From NCBI GenBank assembly GCA_014529385.2, contig CM043944.1, forward strand, positions 59,570,268-59,634,267: a stretch of DNA of 64,000 bases, given 5' to 3'. How positions within the stretch are numbered: position 1 is the stretch's first letter; every line of letters starts with the position of its first letter. Below are positions 12,444 through 22,511 of this stretch, piece by piece. The position numbers and the translations under genes are program-made. Origin of the DNA: Adiantum capillus-veneris. Its lineage: Eukaryota; Streptophyta; Polypodiopsida; Polypodiales; Pteridaceae. The notes below the pieces were generated by a model. That model saw nothing but the letters and a program-made list of their open reading frames with translations, did not search any database and had not been told where the DNA came from.

Positions 12444-12690
12444 CACGTTGTCAAGTCACGAAGGAGGAGCCGGCCAGCTTGAGGGTTGAGAGCCACCCAT
12501 GCAGCACCTCAACATAGAGTTCCTGGCAATGGGACTGTAGCTCCAGGCCATGGCACCCCTGCAACTGCTAATCTGCACAAGGAAGGCGCTATGGAGGGAG
12601 GCAAGAACGCCTTTTCGAGGGGCAAGGCTTACGGAAAGGACAGCAGTAGTGAGCGTCAGCGAGGGCGACGTCAAGATGAAGATGGACATT
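12190..12690 (+). repeat. Tandem duplicated gene fragment separated by (GA)n
   Basis: Two copies (about 12190-12405 and 12445-12660), each preceded by a GA array, share words such as HAAPQH and HKEGAMEG and the GGAGGAGCCGG start. They differ by many substitutions and small indels, so the duplication is old. Copy 1 reads HKEGAMEGDKDAFLKGKAH; copy 2 reads HKEGAMEGGKNAFSRGKAY. The parent protein was not recognised. The GA array seems to have been part of the duplicated unit. Confidence 0.75.
12411..12440. repeat. (GA)n microsatellite
   Basis: GA array between the two copies of the duplicated fragment. Confidence 0.95.
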
Positions 12691-12811
12691 TTCTAGGTAG
12701 CAACCTAGCACATGCCACACATTTCTCTTTGTATGGCATTATGGAATATGACTAGCATTGAATGAAAAAAGAAAAAAAAAAGAGAGTTGTGCTGAGGTAT
12801 CTTACTATTAT

Positions 12812-12890
12812 GAGAGAGAGAGAGAGAGAGAGAGACATGATTGTCCCAGGCACCGAATGCGAACACAGAGAGAGAGAGAGAGAGAGAAGA
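12812..12890. repeat. Paired (GA)n microsatellites
   Basis: Two GA arrays (about 12812-12836 and 12867-12890) directly upstream of the first glutaredoxin pseudogene copy. Confidence 0.95.
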
Positions 12891-12934
12891 GAGAGAAGTA
12901 TCCAATCAAGAGCAAGAGAGAGAGCTCTAGCTCT

Positions 12935-14004
12935 ATGGCGTGCAATGTTTCTCAAGTGTGTGGCCTTCTAAGCGGTGGCGACCTTCATCATTCGAACACA
13001 TCTCAATCTGCTTTCTCCTTCTCTTCCACCTTTCTCTCTCTTAAAAGAGGCTTTGTCCTTTCGAGCACCCAACATCGTTTGAGTTCATCAAGTGGACGGT
13101 CGTGGAACAAACTCTCATGTTTCCTCAATGTGGGTTTTCCAGAATGGTGGTGCAAATATTGAATTCATTGATTGTGCTTTATGAGACGGTGAACATTCTT
13201 GAGATCCTGCCATTAAAATCTACTCGAGTTGGCACACATTTCCTTAGCTCTACATAGATGCTACAGATTTAAGTGTATTTGGAGCTTTGCTTACCCCATT
13301 AAGCATAGCTATCTTGCCTGGTCCATTATGCATCAAGGTGTATGGATTGGAGCCAGAGCACTTAAAGCTAAAATTGGAGATGGAAAATGCAAAAGATGTC
13401 AGGCTGCAGAAGACTTATCACACATCTTTTTTGGCTGCAAAGCTAACAAGAGAAAGCTGCAGATATTTCATTACTGTTGTTCAAGCCTTCACCCTCAACC
13501 TCTTACTATTAATGAAATCCTCCTTGGAGAATGTAATAGACTCGACATCCCCCTGTGGAATCTATGGAGAATGGAGTATATATGGGCTTGCTGGACCCAA
13601 AGGAATGAAGCAATCTTCCAATCTCAGTTCAAAGACAACTCTTGTGTTTTCTCCATGGAGCTTAAAAGAATAGCTGTTAAATCCTCCAAGCAGATGATAG
13701 AAGTGTATAGTCAACCTCTTAACTCTATTCAAAAGTGCCTAAGGTGGCAGTGCTGGCGTGATGCCATGCTCTCATATTATTCCTCAGATAGACTTAGGAT
13801 TATTTGTTTGGCCTTATCTTTGTAAAGAAGTCGGGATGCCTCTCTTCCCTCCTGTGAGGCACCGTTGTAAAGCTCCACCCCTTTTTTAATCCAATTTCAT
13901 GTTTTCTCAAAAAAAAAAAAATCTTTGGAGGTTGCGACGATACTTTGGAGGCATTCAAGAATGGGGAGCTACATGAAACAATTGAGGAAGCGATGTGTTC
14001 CTAG
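12935..14004 (+). pseudogene. GRXS14: Glutaredoxin GRXS14-like pseudogene, copy 1 (LINE-interrupted)
   Basis: Remains of a plastid monothiol (CGFS-type) glutaredoxin, a family that carries Fe-S clusters. ATG at 12935 opens a Ser-rich transit-peptide-like leader. The active-site block MFPQCGFS lies at 13117-13140 in a different frame, so the domain's N-terminal part is deleted. YETVNILE follows, then a short deletion relative to copy 2. The frame is cut at 13261 by a LINE fragment and resumes at 13922 with FGGCDDTLEAFKNGEL and EEAMCS before TAG at 14004. The glutathione-binding GGCD block and the CGFS cysteine are present, but deletions, frameshifts and the insertion abolish the gene. Residue wording closely matches plant GRXS14/CXIP1 as I know it. 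No introns are seen, so a retrocopy is possible. Confidence 0.85.
13262..13921 (+). mobile_element. 5'-truncated LINE (zf-RVT end plus poly(A))
   Basis: The plus-strand frame 13229-13825 carries CKRCQAAEDLSHIFFGC. This is the zinc-finger-like zf-RVT motif (C-x2-C...H-x4-C) at the end of plant LINE reverse-transcriptase proteins. WRMEYIWACWTQRNEAIF, also typical of that tail, follows. A short 3' UTR ends in about 13 A residues (13909-13921). Endonuclease and RT proper are absent, as expected for a 5'-truncated target-primed insertion. The boundaries come from aligning the two glutaredoxin copies: host sequence stops after 13261 and resumes at 13922. No clear target-site duplication is visible. 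Confidence 0.88.
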
Positions 14005-14091
14005 GAATTGGTGCAATTTTTGTATGATGGACCTAACATACAATGTTGTACTATAGATTGTCTTGAAATTAAAAGTGTTCGTGAATGCTAC

Positions 14092-14092
<1 letters not shown>

Positions 14093-14153
<61 letters not shown>

Positions 14154-14218
14154 GCACGACTCCTAGAAAATTGAGTCTTTGGTCAGTGTGTCTGCAAACG
14201 CACACACACACACACACA

Positions 14219-14278
<60 letters not shown>
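14093..14278. repeat. Compound microsatellite GA / G / CA / GA
   Basis: Starts with (GA)n, then a run of almost 30 G (about 14124-14152), then (CA)n at 14200-14221 and (GA)n at 14222-14278. The G tract invites quadruplex formation and assembly error. Confidence 0.95.
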
Positions 14279-14280
<2 letters not shown>

Positions 14281-14337
14281 AAAGACTTTTTCACGCTCTG
14301 CAAGTGTTCGAGAAAAAGTGTCTCGGCTTAATATCGT

Positions 14338-14568
14338 GGGTTTTCCAATATGGTGGTGCAAAGATTGAATGCATTGATTGTACCTTATGAGACGGTGAAC
14401 ATTCTTGAGAACGAGCAAATGCATTCTGCCATGAAAATCTACTCGAGTTGGCGCACATTTCCTCAACTCTACATAGATGCAGAAGTCTTTGGAGGTTGTG
14501 ACAGTACTTTGGAGGCATTCAAGAATGAGGAGCTTCAGGAAACAATTGAGAAAGCGATGTGTTCCTAA
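14338..14568 (+). pseudogene. GRXS14: Glutaredoxin GRXS14-like pseudogene, copy 2
   Basis: A second copy of the glutaredoxin core, in frame from GFS at 14338 through VVQRLNALIVPYETVNILEN, a TFPQLYID block and EVFGGCDSTLEAFKNEEL to EKAMCS and TAA at 14568. The family's CGFS active site is truncated at the left junction. Only GFS remains, and the codon before it is CGT (Arg) in place of Cys, contributed by unrelated upstream sequence. There is no leader. The FGGCD glutathione-site block is intact. Both copies are followed by the same roughly 110 bp of 3' flank and a (GA)n array, so they arose as a tandem segmental duplication. Catalytic or cluster-binding function is unlikely without the Cys. 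Confidence 0.85.
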
Positions 14569-14658
14569 GCATTGGTGCAGTTTTTGTATGATGGACTCAA
14601 CATACAATGTTGTACTATAAATTGTCTTGAAATTAAAAATGTTTGTAAATGCTACTTC

Positions 14659-14663
<5 letters not shown>

Positions 14664-14706
<43 letters not shown>
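14664..14706. repeat. (GA)n microsatellite
   Basis: The GA array after copy 2. The sequence after it (14712-14760) resembles that at 14290-14340, so the array took part in the duplication. Confidence 0.95.
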
Positions 14707-14709
<3 letters not shown>

Positions 14710-15432
14710 TTTTGCGCTCTGCGAGTGTTTGGGAAAAATGTGTCTCGGCTTTTTATTGTGTCGTTTTCAATATCAAAAATGCCGTTTGGGAGCAAGGAGA
14801 AAAGGAGAAATTCCGCTCCAAAATAGAGGAAAATGGTGCAAAATCCTTTAAAAGTAGCCTAATTTTCTAAAATTTCCTCTTGGCAAATTCAAGGAAAGAA
14901 ATTTTGTATATTTGGAAAAATGATTTTTCCCAAACACTGCCGGTGACTCTCCAAGCACAAAAGGTGTGTGTGTGTGTGATGGAGATGGTTAGGCATAGGG
15001 GGCGGGACAATCGCGCCAAAGGTGTGTCCGCCGCAAAGAGGAAGCAAGACAGAGAGCGAGCGATTTTATTAATGCTTCAAATTGGAGAGAAAGGAAATGA
15101 TATAGTAGGGGCGTTTCACACGTTTATAGTGTACTCAAACCCTAACAAACAAACACTGCATGGTTCACCCCTCTAATTACTAGCTGAGCGTTCACACAAT
15201 GAAGCTTGCTCACAAATCCTAATTCTCCCAGTTTTGACTCAGTTTAGGTGAGGGAGGCAAGGGGGTTTTACCCCTGTCTAGGTAGGTTGAAAGAGGAGAT
15301 CATTTGATGTTTCAAAATAATCGACAATTTTTGCAATTTTTCTCTATTTTCTTAAATTTTCAAGCAGATTTTCTCCTTCTTTCCCTCCTTTCAACCAACT
15401 GTTTTGATTTTTCAATCGGCTCAAGGCTAAAC

Positions 15433-15492
15433 TAAGGCACACTTTTCTCGAACATTGAGACGGAGACACACACACACACGCACACACACACT

Positions 15493-15525
<33 letters not shown>

Positions 15526-15598
15526 AAACGGGGAGGGAAGCTAAGGCACACTTTTCTCGAACATTGAGACGGAGACACACACACACACACACACACTC

Positions 15599-15663
<65 letters not shown>
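15433..15663. repeat. Duplicated CA/GA microsatellite module
   Basis: CTAAGGCACACTTTTCTCGA plus ATTGAGACGGAGACAC occurs twice (from about 15433 and 15540). Each copy is followed by (CA)n and then (GA)n ending GATAGAAAA. This is an array-containing tandem duplication. Confidence 0.9.
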
Positions 15664-15666
<3 letters not shown>

Positions 15667-15685
15667 AAAGGGGGAGGGAGACTCC

Positions 15686-15860
15686 TATTAATGCTTCAAA
15701 TTTTGAAGTTGATTATTGCCATAGGAGAGAAATGAAATGATATATTAATGTATTCAAGAGGCCAAAATGACCTATGAGACCAAACCATTACAAACTGGTG
15801 AATCTGATACCATGTTTGGGTACAAATAAATTATAAAATGAAATTAGAAGTGCTACTAGC

Positions 15861-15914
<54 letters not shown>

Positions 15915-16118
15915 TTGCACAAGAGCGAGCGAGATTCCTCTTAATGCATTGAATTTTGAGAGAGGTATTGCAACATCAGAGAAACGAGATGATATATTAA
16001 CATATTCAAGAAGCCAAAATGACCTATGGGACCCAACCATTACTAACCGGTGAATCTGATACCATGCATGGGTACAAAAAAATATAAAATGAAACTAGAA
16101 GTTCTACTAGCTGGAACT
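15686..16118 (-). mobile_element. Two LTR-end relics with tRNA-Met-type primer sites
   Basis: Two related segments (15686-15866 and 15941-16118) carry the same roughly 170 bp. Read on the minus strand, each ends ...ACCCAAACA or ...ACCCATGCA and is followed at once by TGGTATCAGATTC. The first ten bases match the primer-binding site complementary to initiator tRNA-Met, placed just after a CA end as in an LTR element. The primer sites are at 15803-15812 and 16055-16064. No coding region accompanies them. They may be LTR-plus-leader fragments of a small (TRIM-like) or Copia-type element. That is inference from the junction only. Confidence 0.45.
15866..15915. repeat. (GA)n microsatellite
   Basis: Lies between the two LTR-end relics. 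Confidence 0.95.
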
Positions 16119-16140
16119 GTTTGTGTGTGTGTATGTGTGT

Positions 16141-16223
<83 letters not shown>

Positions 16224-16290
16224 CATGTTGTAACCTCCTTCATCCAGTAGTGTGCCCTACAGCTCTCGCGACACAAAGAACAATGCACAC

Positions 16291-16336
<46 letters not shown>
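16119..16336. repeat. (GT)n, (GA)n and second (GA)n arrays
   Basis: About 70 bp of GT with a few GTAT variants, then GA to about 16220, then another GA array at 16293-16336. Confidence 0.95.
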
Positions 16337-16338
<2 letters not shown>

Positions 16339-16583
16339 CTTTTCTTGGTTTGCTTTATGAAATTTGCGATGAGCAAGGGAGTTGAGGGTAAGAGGGATCA
16401 TGCCGCCGTCGAAGGCGGCGCCGTTTTACTAGTCTTAAATATGTATCCTTTTCTTAGTAGCTATCTATGGCGCATAAGCTCAATTCCATCTCCCATCTAT
16501 TGTTTTGATTTTTCACTCTATCCCTTGATTTTTTGATCTAAAACTCCTATCCTTTTGAAGCACATTATACAATACTAATACGG

Positions 16584-16706
16584 TTGGCCTTGCTTTGAAG
16601 CAAGGAGCTTTGCTTCCACTACCATATGTTCACCTCATTGAGATTGGCCTCTTGAGATTTGAAGCAAGGAGCTTTGCTTCCACTACCATATGTTCACCTC
16701 ATTGAG
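16584..16706 (+). repeat. Tandem duplication, unit about 64 bp
   Basis: AAGCAAGGAGCTTTGCTTCC plus CACTACCATATGTTCACCTC occurs twice in direct succession with almost no change, so it is recent. Each unit holds a small inverted repeat (AAGCAAGGAGCTTTGCTT). Confidence 0.85.
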
Positions 16707-17559
16707 ATTCTCACCTTTGCATTGAGCTAGGAGAAATTTCTCATCTCCATACCTGTCAGTTTCTTCAATACAAATTGATAGACTATATTCTATGTCTATT
16801 TCATAGACAAAACCACACTCACACACGAAGGAAAATAAAAGTTTTTTATCACAATCCAGCTTGAGAGGAAAAGACCATCCTCAAATGAGAACTAACACAA
16901 ACTATACATGTCAAAAACTCACACAAACAATGATATGGCCTCGCCTCAATGAGGGCTGTATATTTGTCCATCGTGGCTAAATTTTCATGTAGCCAAGGAG
17001 AAAATGCCGCAAGAGGTCTGCTATTGGATGGAGGACTCGAAGAGCCCCAGGAGAAAATGTCGCAAGAGGGCTGCTATAGGATGGGGGACTCTATTTTTAT
17101 AATTTTTAGACCTCTCAGCTCGAGTCTCCCCACAGCTCCCCACTTAATTTGCGAGGTTGAGCCTTGGATTCGATTCTCCATAGCTTGAGGCTGCAACACC
17201 ACTGCACACTCACTACTCCGATGCTGGAGGCTTGCGCTGTACTGTAAGGTGAACCCCCTTTGTGACTTGTTGGCGACATATTCCAAGAGCTAAAAACTGA
17301 GCAAGTGGACGATCAACCCAGCACTACAGGCTCTGCATTGGAGAAACGTCTATAGTGCATTTGGCATGCAGTGGAGAAACGCCTACAGTGGGCTCGACAT
17401 CCAATGGAGGTGCCAATAGGCTCCGAGAGACGCTTGCAATATGGGCTTGGGGCAGACTCGGAAAGGGGAGGGTAAACACAATATGGCAGTGGGCGAATTT
17501 TGTTCAACGCTAGCTGGTAAAAGAGACCTTATATTGGGAGGCATTGCCTACAGATACGG

Positions 17560-17560
17560 G

Positions 17561-17593
<33 letters not shown>

Positions 17594-17634
17594 AGAGAGA
17601 GGCCACAGCGAGTAATTGCCCGCTAATCAAGGAT

Positions 17635-17681
<47 letters not shown>

Positions 17682-17697
17682 CACACACACACACACA
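17560..17697. repeat. Opposed (GA)n and (CT)n arrays
   Basis: A GA array (17560-17589) and a CT array (17637-17678) face each other across about 45 bp and are followed by a CA run. A transcript would fold into a long hairpin. Confidence 0.92.
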
Positions 17698-18185
17698 GTC
17701 AGTTGGTCCTTGACTGTAGAATATTGTCCGGTGTTCGATGGCACAGTCAGAAGGTGGATGGTTTGCCCGCTGCTTGAGGAGCTCAGTGGTGTCGGCAAAC
17801 TTGACGCTCGACGTGGCTTGGCACAGAGCAATTGAAGCCGAAGCATACCTTAGATCCGGTCACATGGCAGTTCACTCTTGCCTTTTTGGCCTGCCCAAAG
17901 GGCAAGGCTATAGTGATGCATTGTTTTTTTTAAACTAAAATAGAAAAAAGATTGAGTTATATTTTTAAACATTTTTTGATAGGCTAAATAAGATGATTGG
18001 TTGAAATAAGAAGCGGACACTCATTTAAATGAAGAGTGTAAATGTAATGATAAACATGTATTGGATTTTGAAATATGAATGAATGCTCCTTTATCAAGGA
18101 AAAGATTTTGGGTTACCTTTGAAAGCATGAAACGGCTACAGCCTAGCCTTAGAGATTAAATGATAAAGCCTTAGAGGCTCCACAA

Positions 18186-18265
18186 ACTCACTGCATGAAA
18201 GCCTTGTTAGCCCGCCAGGCACTCAAACTTACTGCGTGAAAGCCTTGTTAGCCCGCTAGGCACTC
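18186..18265 (+). repeat. Short tandem duplication, unit about 45 bp
   Basis: TGAAAGCCTTGTTAGCCCGC followed by AGGCACTCAAA occurs twice in succession. Confidence 0.8.
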
Positions 18266-18269
18266 AAAG

Positions 18270-20300
18270 CCGAGGCAGGGACTCCGATGTTGCAAGTCGG
18301 GAGGCTGGAGCATTAAGTGCGTCACGCTTGCGGGCAATATAGAGTGCACAATGCATTATAAGAAGATGAGGATGAGGATGGCACTTTGGGTTTTCTATGA
18401 CCAATGCAGAAGCAATCAGGGCTTGGGTCGAGGCAACATGGCCAGCAGCTGGATGTTGTGCTTTGTGCAAATGCCACCACTTGTTGCCATCTCTCTGTTA
18501 AATGTACAGGAATCTCAAGAGTTCAAGAGAAAATCATATTTTGACTTTGCAACGAATCAAATCATTTAAAGAATACTGTAAACTGATAATATCTACAATT
18601 CTCTTTTCAGTACCAATTTTTTATATTTAAATCTCATTCTTGAAGTGGTTTTTTATGTCCAAATTTTGAACAAAAATCTACATCAGCTCAAAGCACAACA
18701 GATTATCAATTTGGTAATCAAACAATGCTCCCATCTCCATGATTATTGAGTGAGATAAAATCTCACCTTCCAATATTGCTTGTTAGTCGCCAGCTGAAGA
18801 TCCTCCTACCTCTTGCATTCAATAAGCCCAGCACAAAGCCTAAAAGTCGGCCATCATAATAAGTAGCCAAGAGAAGTAACCTGTGAAATGAAGTGCCCTT
18901 GAAGTGTAGAGGTTTGTCTGACATGGTGGAAGTGGCATAGGAGGCATCATGTTCTTCTCTTTGGATTATGAGCTGCTACTGGAGGAGATCAATGTAGATT
19001 TGTTAGGCTTGGATACACGTTTTCTAGCACCATTGCAAACCTGTGATCTCCATTTGAGCCACAAGGAGATTATTTCAGTGGTGATTCCTTGTTATTGCGA
19101 GCTTATAGATTATCGACTTCAGGTGGCTCAACTGTGACGCCCACCGTCGTCAGTATTATCTACAAATTTTTTTTCTCCTCTGCATCTCCTCTCCTGCTGC
19201 CATGGCTAATTGAGCTTTGGGAGGAAATTGGCAGCTCTGACAATGTGTCTAAGTCTTCCCTATCACAGCCTATGCAACCAATATATACGAAAAAAATTAA
19301 GATAAGCTTTCTCAATGCAAGATTTATCCCTCCCTCTTACATACATTCATGCAATGTCTTAGCAAGTCTAATCATGATTCATAAGAGCTGTAAATCTAGA
19401 GCTCCTAACCTTGCCACATCACTGTCGAAGCTCTGGTCCAGTGTTCACAGAAAACCGGCCTTTAGTTTATCTTAAAAGGACAAAGATTGAAAATTCGCGA
19501 TTGGTTTTGAGGGCTGCCTTGAAGGAAACATGTAAATTTTGAGGATTTTAGTGTAAAAATCAATTAAAACCGGTTAAATTTTTGTAAAAACTGGTAGATT
19601 TTCAAAGCTTTCCTTTTTTCCATTGGTTCCTAAAAAAGTTTTTGGTGAACAGTGCGATTCTGGTCAACCTGCCGGCCTCTCCATTATGATCCGTCCCGCA
19701 TGCTTGTCAACAACATTAATGTCAAAGAACACCTTTGGGTTGGCAGGTCTACTCCTGGGTGCTCTCTCTTTGCTCATCACCAAGCATGGAACCAGTGTGC
19801 ATCATCACAATTTGTTGCATATGCCATGCAAAGTCGAGGAGAAGCGCTTTCTATGAGAAGCTGCTCATAGAAAGCGCTGATGGTAGAAGGCACAAGGCGC
19901 ACGGCAACTGCAAAGCTTTGAAAGCAATCTATTGCCTCTCCCTCACTACGCGACCTCATCTACCATGCATGCACTGTTGCAACACCCTTTTTCTAAAGCT
20001 CCAACCCACTCAACTCAGCTTCGAACGTCAAATGAATTAAAGGACAACATGCTCCCCTCTTGATTAGACTGACACAGCGCACAATTGGAAATCTTAAGGG
20101 CACATGTAGGGGTTTCACTGGTCCTCCCACCCACTCCATGTTTTTGGCCTGCCAAAGACAAAGGCCATAGTGATCACTATACTTTTGACTTAACTAAATT
20201 CAGTATTACAAAATAAATCAATACAATTATACCATTGGTAGAAAAATAGAGACATGATGGGTGAATCCTTCAAGTGTAATATGTTGTGAACTCATGAGTG
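18270..20300. other. Anonymous DNA with short ORFs
   Basis: Short open frames (for example 19089-19475 and 19623-19856, plus) have no recognisable domain. The region carries an AT-rich stretch near 18560-18740. No gene is called. Confidence 0.5.
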
Positions 20301-20439
20301 GTTTCTGGCCCGCCCAATGCTCATAACCTTAATATGACATGAACCTCAACCTTCGCACACTCCAATGCACGATGACAGGGCCGCATCTTGTGATTACAGC
20401 GAGGAGAGCCATTCGGTCCCCTGACTCCCGAGTCGGAAT

Positions 20440-20444
<5 letters not shown>

Positions 20445-20470
<26 letters not shown>

Positions 20471-20487
20471 ATGTGTGTGTGTGTGTT
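20445..20487. repeat. (CT)n-(GT)n microsatellite
   Basis: CT array followed by a short GT run. Confidence 0.95.
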
Positions 20488-20777
20488 GCCAAGTTGTCAG
20501 GTCTCTCTCCCCATGTGGTGCGTTCCTAATTAGCAAGGGCGGTGAGGAATTAGTCAAGGTCACTGTCGAGGATGTGGACGCTTCCCACGCCGCCCAGTTG
20601 CTACATCAATTGGGTAGCTTGCTTGGGCCGGGGCAAGTTGTTCACAAGCCTGCTGTACGTGATTCCCATCTTCCTCAGCCAATCATGATGTCGCAGCTGT
20701 GGAGGCTTCTCATACAATACGGTAACTGCAACACGAGAGACACGCACACGTATTGTGATGCTGCAAGGCATGCATGA
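20475..20777 (+). CDS. Hypothetical ORF, gene-like composition
   Basis: Not recognised. The frame includes GEELVKVTVEDVDASHAAQL and LGSLLGPGQVVHKP, an ordinary globular-protein composition unlike the satellite-derived frames around it. Its first codons come from the microsatellite, so the true exon probably begins inside. No splice partner or start could be fixed. It may be an exon fragment of a host gene or of a transposon. Confidence 0.3.
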   Translation: MCVCCQVVRSLSPCGAFLISKGGEELVKVTVEDVDASHAAQLLHQLGSLLGPGQVVHKPAVRDSHLPQPIMMSQLWRLLIQYGNCNTRDTHTYCDAARHA

Positions 20778-21398
20778 TTCACAACCAAGCTCGGTGTCTT
20801 GAGGCGTCGATACCATGCAAACATTGGTAGAAGGTGTCATCAAAAGAAACAAATAAGGATATTGTTGTGGCTTGGACATTCTTCTCTTATAGTGTCACGC
20901 GTGTTTGATGGGGTCTTGCTATCCTAGGCACTTTTCTTCTTCTTCATGTACTTGTATATGTGGAATGCACTCTATATTAGACCAGTTATTTAGGTCCAAC
21001 ATATGTTATCCTTGCTACTACTCGTGGACCTATATAAGAGATGACGGCTCTTACTCGTCAAGGTCGTGGGGAGGGGGGTTGTTGATCACAGCCCTCCATT
21101 TAGTTGCCATTTTTGCGCGGAATGAGGAGGTAGAGCTGTCGGATGAGTGACACCTCAGCTGCCGGAACATTGTTGGGCTACATGCAATCAAAATCGAACA
21201 ACTCAGCAGGCAAAATGCGTTCACAGCTTGACAGCTCCGCATGCGTAATCTGGCTTCCACACTATCGCTGAGCAGCCACCACCTCAGCCCCTGGAATTCA
21301 TGTAGGCTGTATGGGCATATTAGTGACAGTGAGCAGTGGTCCTGGTTCCTGCAGGTGTTGCGAGTGCTGGCCCCCCTCTCCCACAACCCTTGACGGCC

Positions 21399-21520
21399 GG
21401 GAATGGTCCTTCAGTGACCATTCCCACGAAATAATTGCTCCCACCATGGCTCGCGGCCTCCCCATCGCTCGCCATGCGGTCACAATTATTTCGGGGAATG
21501 GTCACTGAAGGACCATTCCC
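21399..21520. mobile_element. MITE-like 122-bp element with nested palindromes
   Basis: The left arm (21399-21437) and right arm (21483-21520) are inverted copies of about 38 bp that differ by one missing base. Each arm is itself palindromic: GGGAATGGTC, a CTTCAGT spacer, then GACCATTCCC. The central 45 bp is unrelated. This fits a foldback-type MITE or a miRNA-like hairpin. I see no clear target-site duplication. Confidence 0.75.
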
Positions 21521-22226
21521 TACACCTTAATTTTGTTGGTCATATGCATGGACCACCTTATATGGGAGCAGTGATGGAAAATCAAGAAGTATGACTTGCT
21601 CCATGCTTTCACATGATGCAGGTGGTGTTGTTGATGATGTGTAAGAGATGCTTGCAGCTATGGCCACTTGTACAACAGCAAGCATGCCACCAGTAAGGTG
21701 GTATGGAGCATGAGACATTAGGTTGATCGGCTGTAGATCACGCTTGAAATTAACTGCTCAAATCAAGCATTATGTTGTAGCATGCTACCAGTGATGTCCC
21801 CATCATGGCACCACCACCAATTTCTATGCAGTTTGGTGATGGGGGCGGTTGATACAACTCATTGCACAAGAAGTTGGACATTGCCCTGGCAATATTATGG
21901 ACAGGTTGCCATTATAAAGGCTGGAATTAGGTGATGGCTCTCCTACACAAGCTAATAATAATACTACACTTCATCAAAACTTGCAACGGTTTTATAATTG
22001 TATAAAACCTTGCTACTACACTTCTAGGACCTTCAGATTTATAAGTTTTTCCAACAGATTTGCATTTTTAAGTTCAAAGACTATGTGTAGATTAAAAGTC
22101 AAAAATAATTGTTGATCAAACTTTGTCTCTGGCTATTATACAGGGGTTTTTGGCCTACCCAAAAGGCAAGGCTATAGTGATACCTTCCCACATAGGGTGT
22201 ATATTGTAACCTCAGCATGGCTCATG

Positions 22227-22511
22227 TTAAATATCGGCTAGCTAAGCGATGTGTAGTGAAGCTGACCGGGGGAGCCGGTCACAGTGCTTTTTGGGGCGGG
22301 CAAGTTTCTTTAAGGCAGGCTGCAAGCAATGTGCAAATGTGCGTGCGTAGTGCAGTGGTACAGCTCCTGCTCTTGACTGGGAGGTCTGGTGTTCAAGCTA
22401 CGTGTCGTGCAACGCGTTGATCTTTTAGTCAACTCCTCCCATCCGGTTTCATTTGACCGACAACCGTGGCTCCAGTTGCCCTGCCATGCAGGCAAGCTAG
22501 CCGATATTTAA
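22227..22511 (+). mobile_element. 285-bp element with 17-bp TIRs and tRNA-like promoter
   Basis: TTAAATATCGGCTAGCT at 22227-22243 is repeated exactly inverted at 22495-22511. Inside, in plus orientation, lie an A-box-like TAGTGCAGTGG (22348-22358) and a B-box-like GGTGTTCAAGC (22388-22398), spaced as in a tRNA-derived Pol III promoter. The intervening sequence does not fold into a standard anticodon arm, so a tRNA gene is unlikely. It may be a tRNA-derived SINE carried in, or framed by, an inverted-repeat element. Confidence 0.55.

Larger units (their letters stand above)
17880..22182 (+). repeat. Dispersed motif family (GGCAAGGCTATAGTGAT)
   Basis: TTTTTGGCCTGCCCAAAGG followed by GCAAGGCTATAGTGAT appears near 17880, 20142 and 22147 with a few changes. 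The three sites share the orientation but no longer homology is obvious. They may be ends of one degraded element family. Coordinates give the span of the three sites. Confidence 0.45.

Noticed and set aside
13969-14607. 212-codon minus-strand frame across the microsatellites
   Set aside because: It translates CT and poly-Pro (C tract) repeats and the antisense of the glutaredoxin copies.
17738-17938. 66-codon ORF as a gene
   Set aside because: No domain; its end overlaps the dispersed GGCAAGGCTATAGTGAT motif, which suggests repeat DNA.
22340-22412. True tRNA gene
   Set aside because: A/B-box-like motifs are present but the acceptor and anticodon stems do not pair well and the B box deviates from GGTTCGANNCC. 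A SINE-type relic is more likely.
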